From contig JAPOVO010000159.1 of assembly GCA_026708165.1 (NCBI GenBank), positions 1 to 11,842 of the forward strand: 11,842 bases of DNA, given 5' to 3'. Position numbers and translations under genes: made by a program. Positions within the stretch are counted from its first letter, which is position 1. Each line of letters opens with the position of its first letter. Under the pieces are notes generated by a model, which was not told the origin of the DNA, made no database searches, and saw nothing but the letters and a program-made list of their open reading frames with translations. The stretch comes from Chloroflexota bacterium (GTDB lineage Bacteria; Chloroflexota; UBA11872; VXNJ01). Below are positions 6,414 to 11,842 of this stretch, piece after piece.

Positions 6414-7190
6414 ATGAAGCTCGGACTCGTAACCTACAACCTCGCCAGAACCTGGGACCTGGAAACGATCATCTCTAGGTGCGAGTCAGCCGGATACGAG
6501 GCGGCGCAGCTCCGCACCGAGCACGGCCACGGCGTGGAGGTGACCCTGAATGCCGCCGAGCGGGCCGAGATCAGGGACCGCTTCCGGGACTCGGACATCA
6601 AGGAGATCAGCCTCGGCTCCACCTGCGAGTACCACTCGCTCGACGCCGGCGAAGTTGGACGCCAGATCGAGCTCACCAAGCGGTTCGTCGACCTAGCGGT
6701 CGACATTGGCGCCGTCGGCGTAAAGGTGCGCCCCAACGGCCTGCAAGAGGCCGCCGGCGTGCCCCGGGAGAAGACGCTGGAGCAGATAGGCCTCGCCCTC
6801 CGCCAGTGCGGCCAACACGCCGAAGGCTCCCCGGTCTCCATTTGGCTGGAGGTCCACGGTCCCGAGACCAGCCATCCTCCCAACATCCGCCGCATCATGG
6901 AGGCGGCGGACCATTCCCACGTGGGCGTCTGCTGGAACTCCAACCCCACCGACGTGGTCGACGGCTCCGTCAGGGAGTACTTCGAGCTCCTGCGGCCGTG
7001 GGGTCAATCAGTCCACCTCTCAGATCTGGCCGATCCGAAATACCCCTGGAGGGAGCTCTTCGCCCTCTTGCGGGAGTCCGGCTACTCCGGGTACTGCCTG
7101 GTCGAGTACCCCCGCGAGAGCGCGGAGCCCGAGACGTTCATGAGGTACTACGCGGCCCTCTGGCGCGAGCTCTGCCGGCCGGACGGTTGA
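6414..7190 (+). CDS. Sugar phosphate isomerase/epimerase-like TIM-barrel protein
   Basis: A 258-residue protein of the xylose-isomerase-like TIM-barrel superfamily (AP endonuclease 2 / sugar isomerase-epimerase). Expected metal-binding positions along the barrel are Glu146 (IWLEVHG), His201 (SVHLSDL) and Glu231 (CLVEY). The usual aspartate of the GxxWD segment is asparagine here (VGVCWNSNPTD, Asn175), with Asp180 nearby. The N-terminus KLGLVTYNLA and the CESAGYEAAQLR segment are typical beta-1/alpha-1. GGAAG at 6401-6405 precedes the ATG at 6414; a TTG five codons upstream is less likely. It is cytoplasmic. It is the second gene after the oxidoreductase at 5173-6366. In characterised 3-keto-glycoside systems such proteins isomerise or cleave the keto-sugar that the dehydrogenase produces, so a similar role is plausible but unproven. 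About 134 nt without a gene follow before the convergent hydrolase. Confidence 0.88.
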   Translation: MKLGLVTYNLARTWDLETIISRCESAGYEAAQLRTEHGHGVEVTLNAAERAEIRDRFRDSDIKEISLGSTCEYHSLDAGEVGRQIELTKRFVDLAVDIGAVGVKVRPNGLQEAAGVPREKTLEQIGLALRQCGQHAEGSPVSIWLEVHGPETSHPPNIRRIMEAADHSHVGVCWNSNPTDVVDGSVREYFELLRPWGQSVHLSDLADPKYPWRELFALLRESGYSGYCLVEYPRESAEPETFMRYYAALWRELCRPDG

Positions 7191-7324
7191 CTACAAAGGC
7201 AAGAGACGCCGAGGCGACGCTTCCGGACGCGGTCGAACACCTCGAACGCAAGTCGGCTGGCAGTGGGCATACAAGCACACGAAAGACGACGTAGCCGACG
7301 CGCATATGGCGATCCGGTTGGTGC

Positions 7325-8218
7325 TCAAGGCATAAAGCTGTCGTAAGCCGCGAGCGCGGCCTCCGCCATCGCCCGGTCGCAGGCCACCCATTCTTCGACG
7401 GGCACGTCCTTGGCGAACGCGCAAAAGACAACGGCGGTGCCCTCGGGCATCAAGATGATTCCGGCGTCGCATCTTATGGGACCGATGGTTCCCGTCTTGT
7501 GAGCGACGTTCCAGGTGCGCGGCAAATAGAGCGGAATTCTGTCGTTCGACTGCTGCGCCCGCAGAATGTCGAGCATTTCCTCGCAGGCGGCCGGGCTTAC
7601 GATTTCACGGCGCATGATGAGCGTCAGCAGCTCCATCATCTCGGCTGGCGTCGTCACGTTGTTCCGGTCGTCACACTGGAACCCGTTCCCGGACCTGTCG
7701 TAGTCCAGATGCAAGAGCTTCTCCGTGACGCGTTCATACGATTCACGCCTCGAATACGGCGGATCGATCCCAACCACAAGGCTGAGCAGGTCGCCCGTAT
7801 TCCACGGCACGCTGGTTTTTCGCAGGCCGAAACCTTGAATGAAATCGGTTACCGCGGACCCGCCGTTCACGAGCGACCAGATAGCGTCGGTGGCCAGGTT
7901 GTCACTTACTACGATCATCAGTTTTGCGAGGTCCCGAACCGTGGGACGAAGACCGGGCGCCAGCTCTTTCAGCACGCCCGATCCAGGAACAACGTCCGAT
8001 TCGCTCAGAGAGACCCGTGCGTCGAGATCGATTCGTCCCTGTTCCGCAAGCGCATAGAGAAAGACCAGAAGCGGAATCTTGAAAACAGAAGCCGTTGGGA
8101 ATATCTCGTCGGCTCTCAGCCTCGCTTCTTCGCCTGTTGCTTCATTTCGGACAGCGAAACCCATGGTTCCGCCAACCCGTTCGGCAATCGACTTAAGCCT
8201 GACTTCAAGCTGGGTCAT
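7325..8218 (-). CDS. Serine hydrolase of the class A beta-lactamase / penicillin-recognising fold, lacking a signal peptide
   Basis: A 297-residue protein with the three hallmark motifs in order: SxxK at 44-47 (TASVFKIP, nucleophile Ser44), SDN at 105-107 (VVSDNLATD), and KTG at 241-243 (HKTGTIG). A TTPAEMMELL helix at 189-198 matches the segment that follows the omega loop in class A enzymes. I see no ExxLN omega-loop motif with the deacylating glutamate. The SDN-to-KTG distance (about 136 residues) is longer than in TEM-type enzymes. The protein begins almost at the folded domain (MTQLEVRLKSIAERVGGTMG) and has no signal peptide or anchor, unusual for this fold. Its ATG overlaps the TGA of the threonine-aldolase-like gene (ATGA), so the start is well fixed, with GGAGA about 7 nt before it. 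A DD-peptidase, esterase or amidase activity is as likely as true beta-lactamase. Confidence 0.88.
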   Translation of the reverse strand: MTQLEVRLKSIAERVGGTMGFAVRNEATGEEARLRADEIFPTASVFKIPLLVFLYALAEQGRIDLDARVSLSESDVVPGSGVLKELAPGLRPTVRDLAKLMIVVSDNLATDAIWSLVNGGSAVTDFIQGFGLRKTSVPWNTGDLLSLVVGIDPPYSRRESYERVTEKLLHLDYDRSGNGFQCDDRNNVTTPAEMMELLTLIMRREIVSPAACEEMLDILRAQQSNDRIPLYLPRTWNVAHKTGTIGPIRCDAGIILMPEGTAVVFCAFAKDVPVEEWVACDRAMAEAALAAYDSFMP

Positions 8219-9264
8219 GATGGATTCTCCATGACGCTCGAAATGGCGACTAGAGCGTCAGCTACGTCCTTTCGAGAGATATCGCAGTGCACCGCAAATC
8301 GTATAGCCTGCGGGTTCACGCCGGCCGGCCCTGCGAGGACGCTTTCTTCTCGAAGGCTCGCGGTCACGGATTCAGCCGTTCCGAAGCCTCGCTCGACGTT
8401 GCAGAAAACCAGATTGGTCTGCACGTCCTCCGGGTCAATCTGGATGCCCCGAATCTCGGCAAGACCCTCGGCCAGTATCCGCGCGTTTTCATGGTCCTCG
8501 TGCAGCCGCCGCGTCATCACCTCCAGCGCCACGATCCCCGCCGCGGCGACGACGCCTAGTTGCCGCATCTGTCCACCGATCATCTGACGCCAACGACGCG
8601 CTTCTTCGATGAGTCCAGCCGAACCCGCCAGAATCGAACCGATGGGCGCGCCAAGCCCCTTTGACAAACAGACCTGAACGCTGTCCGCGTCCTTCGCCAA
8701 CTCGCTCGCGGGTACGTTCAAGTATGTCGCGGCATTGAAGATTCGCGAGCCGTCGAGGTGCACGGGCACTCCGAAGTCTTCCGCGACCGACCGCGTAGCC
8801 GCCATGTCGCCGGATGTCAGGACGATCCCGCCCGCGAGATTGTGCGTGTTTTCGACCCAGACGACGGTCTGGCTCGCTCCGCCAGGCTCCACACCCGCCA
8901 GCGACTTCCTCAGCTCGGCCGATTTCGGAGCCCCCTTTGTTGTCGGGACCGAAACCAACGACGCCGAGCCGATCTCACGATAGCCGTCCAGCTCCCCGTA
9001 GCCAACGTGGCTGTCCTCGGCTGCGACAATTGTCCCGCCCTTGCCCAGGTGGCTCAGCGTGGCGAGCAGATTTCCCTGGGTCCCGCTCGTTACGAAAAGA
9101 GCTGCCTCCTTGCCCAACCGATCCGCCGCCAGTTCCTGGAGCCGCTCCGAGGTGGGATCCTCATGCCAGCTATCGTTGCCAACCTCGGCTTCGTACATGG
9201 CTCTGCGCATTTCAACGGAAGGCTTGGTGACGATGTCGCTTCGCAGATCGATTACTTTCGGCAA
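8215..9264 (-). CDS. Low-specificity threonine aldolase-like PLP enzyme (beta-eliminating lyase family)
   Basis: A 349-residue fold-type I PLP enzyme, the usual length for low-specificity L-threonine aldolase, which splits threonine or allo-threonine into glycine and acetaldehyde. Motifs are VIDLRSDIVTKPS at 4-16, GNDSWHEDPT at 29-38 (usual form GDDVYGEDPT), SGTQGNLLA at 60-68 (phosphate loop), ENTHNLAGG at 138-146, VHLDGSRIFNAA at 168-179 with the PLP-ring Asp171, and CLSKGLGAPIGS at 199-210 with the Schiff-base Lys202. The TTG at 9264 is chosen because AAGGA lies 9 nt before it and the protein then begins right at the conserved N-terminus. A second TTG 27 codons upstream (9345) lacks a ribosome-binding site. 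It is cytoplasmic. The four-base ATGA overlap couples its translation to the downstream serine hydrolase. Related beta-hydroxy amino acid aldolases cannot be excluded. Confidence 0.9.
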   Translation of the reverse strand: MPKVIDLRSDIVTKPSVEMRRAMYEAEVGNDSWHEDPTSERLQELAADRLGKEAALFVTSGTQGNLLATLSHLGKGGTIVAAEDSHVGYGELDGYREIGSASLVSVPTTKGAPKSAELRKSLAGVEPGGASQTVVWVENTHNLAGGIVLTSGDMAATRSVAEDFGVPVHLDGSRIFNAATYLNVPASELAKDADSVQVCLSKGLGAPIGSILAGSAGLIEEARRWRQMIGGQMRQLGVVAAAGIVALEVMTRRLHEDHENARILAEGLAEIRGIQIDPEDVQTNLVFCNVERGFGTAESVTASLREESVLAGPAGVNPQAIRFAVHCDISRKDVADALVAISSVMENPS

Positions 9265-9451
9265 TCTACACGTTCCTTTCGACTCACCGACGATATCGAA
9301 GTCGCCCCCAACTCCAAACTTCCCCGCGATGTCCGCGTAGCGCAAACGCCGGCATGGCGTTCACCATTCACGGATAGTGGGGCGGAGGAGGACGAGCCGG
9401 TCAAAGAACGCGACGCCAGCTATCGCCATGAGCCCGGACTCACATCTTGCG

Positions 9452-10558
9452 CTAATGACTGGAGGTCATATCGAGCTTCTCGGGCTCGAATACCGTGCGA
9501 TGCCGGATGTCGTAACGCCCGGGGTACCTGACTCGCAGATGACCATCCGCGACCATGCTGGCCAGCGGCGACTCCTTGGTCAGCAGCGGCATGTGAACAA
9601 GGGTATGGGTCCGGGCAGACTCGTATGTTCCCATGATGATCGCGTGCGACTTGATACACACGTGCGCGTCCTGACGGCTTCCTGTTTCGCCCCTGATCCA
9701 GGCGATCATTTCCGCCATCTGCTCGACGTCGGCGTTAACCTCCGGCAGATCGCCGGGGGCGAGCTCGAGGCTCTTGCCGGCAGCGGAGACTACGGTCAGC
9801 GAATAGGCGGCGAGTCCCAACTCCCGGCACGGCTCGATGAACATCATGCCGTCCTCGCCCGCAATCACGAAGGCGCCGTCTGCCACGGGACCGGCGTGTC
9901 CGATATCGCAGTCGAACGCGATGCGGGTTCCTTCGCCAACCGACGCGATACCCATGCACAGGTCCTCGCAGACCGTGCCGCGCTCGTAGCGGTCGGTTTC
10001 GCGCTGCAATTGACCCAACACCCAGCGCGGTTCCGGGTCGCCGAGCACGTACAGCGCCCGGTCGATGAGGTGCGACCCCTGGTTGAGCAGCCCGCCTTCG
10101 GCGACCGACGTACTAACGGTGAGCGGCCGCCCGACGGCTCCGTCCGCCACGAGGTCGCGCGCACGCACCAATGCGGGATAGTGTCGTCCCTGAAAGCCGA
10201 TGGCGAGCTTGACCTCCGACCTGTCGCAGACCGCAAGCATGGCCTCGGCCTCGCCCATGTTGGTCGCAAACGGCTTCTCGCAGAGGATGCCCGCCGGCTT
10301 GCGCGCGGCCGCGGCTAGAACCATTTCGGCGTGGAGCCGAGTCGCGGCGGCGATAACTACGAGATCGAGGTCTTCACGGTCGAGCATCTCGTCAAAGTGC
10401 GTGTAACGGTTCTCCACTTCCAACGGCTCGGCGGCGGCAAGCCGGATGGAGTCCTGATCGCACAATGCCCGGACCTCGGCTCCGTCGCAGGTTTGTATCG
10501 CCTTCGCGAGCCGCTCACCCCTACGCAGCCCGACCACTCCGACGCTAATTGATTGCAT
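9452..10558 (-). CDS. Gfo/Idh/MocA family oxidoreductase (third of four; tandem paralogue)
   Basis: A 368-residue oxidoreductase. The Rossmann start is VGVVGLRRGERLAKA at 6-20, in which the second glycine of the usual GxGxxG is Arg12. ALCDQD ends beta-2 (Asp34), CEKP is at 93-96, and the catalytic segment is GGLLNQGSHLID at 155-166 with His163 and Asp166. It shares long stretches with the upstream neighbour: MGEAxAML after CEKP, LYVLGDP, RETDRYERG, ARTHxLV and the C-terminal RYPGRYDIR, indicating tandem duplication. Unlike the neighbour it ends with a short extra tail (HRTVFEPEKLDMTSSH). The ATG at 10558 is preferred because GGGAG (10570-10574) precedes it and it lies just after the upstream stop; the longer in-frame start at 10654 would overlap that gene by 80 nt and add 32 unconserved residues. 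It is probably co-transcribed with 10575-11663. The substrate is unknown. Confidence 0.92.
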   Translation of the reverse strand: MQSISVGVVGLRRGERLAKAIQTCDGAEVRALCDQDSIRLAAAEPLEVENRYTHFDEMLDREDLDLVVIAAATRLHAEMVLAAAARKPAGILCEKPFATNMGEAEAMLAVCDRSEVKLAIGFQGRHYPALVRARDLVADGAVGRPLTVSTSVAEGGLLNQGSHLIDRALYVLGDPEPRWVLGQLQRETDRYERGTVCEDLCMGIASVGEGTRIAFDCDIGHAGPVADGAFVIAGEDGMMFIEPCRELGLAAYSLTVVSAAGKSLELAPGDLPEVNADVEQMAEMIAWIRGETGSRQDAHVCIKSHAIIMGTYESARTHTLVHMPLLTKESPLASMVADGHLRVRYPGRYDIRHRTVFEPEKLDMTSSH

Positions 10559-10574
10559 CTGCGCCGTTCTCCCT

Positions 10575-11663
10575 TCAGACCGGGAGCTGTTCGCGGTACC
10601 TGATGTCATAACGACCGGGGTATCTAACTTCGAGGTCACCTCCTCTGATGGCATCCAATAGGGGTGAGGACTGCGTTTTCAGCGGCAGTCGCACCAGCGA
10701 GTGGGTGCGGGCCGATTCGTAGATCCCCATGAGTATTTCCTGAGTTTGAATCGCGATGTTGGCGTCGCCGCGGTGCGTCTCGATTTCTCCGCGCGCCCAT
10801 CGGGCGAGGTCGGCAATCTGGTGCGCGATGAACTCAGGCCCTCTATCCGGACCCGGCGGGAAAACCTCAAACTCGGCCGCCTGCTTCCGCAGGAGCTTGA
10901 GGCCGAACGGCACCCGCGAGAAGTCGCACGGCCAGAGCATGAGGCCCTCGCTTCCAACGACAATCTGTGCCGACTCGTCGTCGTCGACCGACGGCCGCAC
11001 ATCGCTGTCGACGGCTATACGCACGCCGTTATCCAAACCGATCATCGCTCCGGCAAGGTCTTCCGCCGGCCAACCGCGCTCGTACCTGTCCGTCTCGCGC
11101 TGCACGTTCGCCAGTACCCATTCCACCTTTGGATCGCCGAGCACGTAGAGCGTGTAGTTGATCTGATGGGTGCCGCGATTCATCAGCCCGCCCGGATCGA
11201 CGCTGACGTAAGCGAATCGAGGCTCGCCGATTGCCCCCTCGGCTATCAACGACCGCGCCTTGACGTGGAGGTCCATCCAGCGCCATTCGTGCCCGATTGC
11301 CAGCCGTACGCCGTTTTGGTTGCAGGCGTCCAGCATCGCGCGCGCCTCCCCCATGCTGGACGCCATCGGCTTTTCGCAGAGAATCGCCTGTGGGTGATAT
11401 TCCGCGGCCCGGATCGTCATCTCAGCGTGGAGCGGCTGCGCGGTGGCGATGGTGAGCAGGTCGAGCCGTTCGGAGCGCAGCATGACGTCGAAGTCCGTGT
11501 AGAGCCTCTGGACGCCGAAATCGCGCCCCACCTGTTGGAGTGTCGCCGAGTCCTTGTCGCACAAGGCCACGAGCCTGGTGTCGTTGCAGGCGCTATATCC
11601 CGCGGCATGTAGCGCACCGATGCGGCATCCGACAACCGCGCTTCGAAGTCGCGTGTCAGCCAT
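10575..11663 (-). CDS. Gfo/Idh/MocA family oxidoreductase (fourth of four; tandem paralogue)
   Basis: A 362-residue oxidoreductase, first gene of the two-gene minus-strand cluster. Its dinucleotide loop is AVVGCRIGALHAAGY at 9-23, one residue shorter than the common GCGRIGxxH form and lacking the second glycine, as in its paralogue. LCDKD closes beta-2 (Asp36), CEKP is at 96-99, and the catalytic segment is GGLMNRGTHQIN at 158-169 with His166; the aspartate usual three residues later is Asn169. It shares LYVLGDP, QRETDRYERG, YESARTH and RYPGRYDIRYR with the gene at 9452-10558. There is no signal peptide. The ATG at 11663 is preferred over an in-frame TTG five codons upstream (11678), although the ribosome-binding site (GGGACGGG) is poor. 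It is likely an NAD(P)-dependent sugar or cyclitol dehydrogenase; the motif changes leave open a different cofactor geometry. Confidence 0.92.
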   Translation of the reverse strand: MADTRLRSAVVGCRIGALHAAGYSACNDTRLVALCDKDSATLQQVGRDFGVQRLYTDFDVMLRSERLDLLTIATAQPLHAEMTIRAAEYHPQAILCEKPMASSMGEARAMLDACNQNGVRLAIGHEWRWMDLHVKARSLIAEGAIGEPRFAYVSVDPGGLMNRGTHQINYTLYVLGDPKVEWVLANVQRETDRYERGWPAEDLAGAMIGLDNGVRIAVDSDVRPSVDDDESAQIVVGSEGLMLWPCDFSRVPFGLKLLRKQAAEFEVFPPGPDRGPEFIAHQIADLARWARGEIETHRGDANIAIQTQEILMGIYESARTHSLVRLPLKTQSSPLLDAIRGGDLEVRYPGRYDIRYREQLPV

Positions 11664-11696
11664 TTCGACCCGTCCCAACCATCCGGCGAATGCCTG

Positions 11697-11704
11697 ATCG
11701 TATC
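11697..11704 (-). promoter_or_regulatory. Candidate -10 region of the tandem oxidoreductase pair
   Basis: The minus strand reads GATACGAT, the same octamer found in the candidate promoter at 5135-5142. It lies 34 nt ahead of the ATG at 11663. It is preceded by AA rather than a TG, so it is not an extended -10, and no -35 is clear. Confidence 0.25.
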
Positions 11705-11842
11705 TTATTCGGAAACGGTCGGCGGCCTGCTCGATGGGGAAGAGGCACAGCTATGTCGACAAAACAGGAGGACCGGCGAACCCAGATTAGCCCGTACTAG
11801 AGGGCCTTGACCAAAAAGAGACTGGGTGAGCCGGGTGGGAAT
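11705..11842. other. Non-coding right edge of window
   Basis: I see no supported gene here. A 15-codon frame starting at 11753 after no ribosome-binding site, and a TTG at 11807 that is open to the window edge, are too short to judge. The latter could be the start of a plus-strand gene continuing outside. Confidence 0.4.

Noticed and set aside
7252..7299. Inverted repeat GTCGGCT/AGCCGAC as a terminator between convergent genes
   Set aside because: Only 7 bp of stem with a 34-nt loop and no T-run on either strand; likely chance.
9265..9345. 27-codon extension of the threonine-aldolase-like gene from the TTG at 9345
   Set aside because: No ribosome-binding site, and the family N-terminus (IDLRSD) lies right after the TTG at 9264, which has AAGGA before it.
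10559..10654. 32-residue extension of the third oxidoreductase
   Set aside because: It would overlap the upstream gene by 80 nt, is unconserved against the paralogue, and the ATG at 10558 has its own GGGAG site.
11753..11800. Short plus-strand peptide frame (MSTKQEDRR...)
   Set aside because: Fifteen codons, no family match and no supporting context.

Overview
This is a G+C-rich bacterial chromosomal segment with eleven protein genes, almost all from small-molecule and carbohydrate-oxidation families. Four are Gfo/Idh/MocA NAD(P)-dependent oxidoreductases. The others are an HpcH/HpaI aldolase, a short-chain dehydrogenase (SDR), a DUF6807 ('PmoA-like') protein, a TIM-barrel isomerase/epimerase-like protein, a threonine-aldolase-type PLP enzyme, a penicillin-recognising-type serine hydrolase, and a truncated Tat-exported lipoprotein with a beta-propeller look. 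I see no rRNA, tRNA, CRISPR array, transposase, phage or plasmid gene. The density of Gfo/Idh/MocA, SDR and aldolase genes, plus a short CCCTTCGAC...GCTCAGGACAGGC-type palindromic repeat, recalls heterotrophic Chloroflexota (SAR202/Dehalococcoidia-like) and similar uncultured sugar-acid degraders. That taxonomic guess is inference only; no marker gene is present.

Layout: (1) 1-813, minus: the start of a lipoprotein gene that runs off the left edge. (2) 1096-2686, plus: HpcH/HpaI aldolase then SDR, probably one operon. It could cleave and oxidise or reduce 2-keto-3-deoxy sugar acids. (3) 2698-4973, minus: Gfo/Idh/MocA oxidoreductase followed 17 nt later by a DUF6807 protein. (4) 5173-7190, plus: a second Gfo/Idh/MocA oxidoreductase, then a TIM-barrel isomerase/epimerase-like gene. 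It diverges from block 3 across a 199-nt intergenic region holding two candidate extended -10 elements and the repeat. (5) 7325-9264, minus: threonine-aldolase-like gene whose stop overlaps (ATGA) the start of a serine hydrolase with no signal peptide. (6) 9452-11663, minus: two adjacent paralogous Gfo/Idh/MocA genes from a likely tandem duplication, both with an altered dinucleotide-binding glycine motif.

Blocks 3 and 4 together look like a divergent carbohydrate-oxidation module. One or two sugar dehydrogenases would create a keto-sugar, the TIM-barrel enzyme would isomerise or cleave it, and DUF6807 would have an unknown associated role. This resembles the logic of known 3-keto-glycoside pathways, but no substrate can be read from sequence. 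Block 5 is a curious translationally coupled pair.

Several genes start at TTG or have misleading upstream in-frame starts. I chose starts from ribosome-binding sites, third-position base composition and family length.
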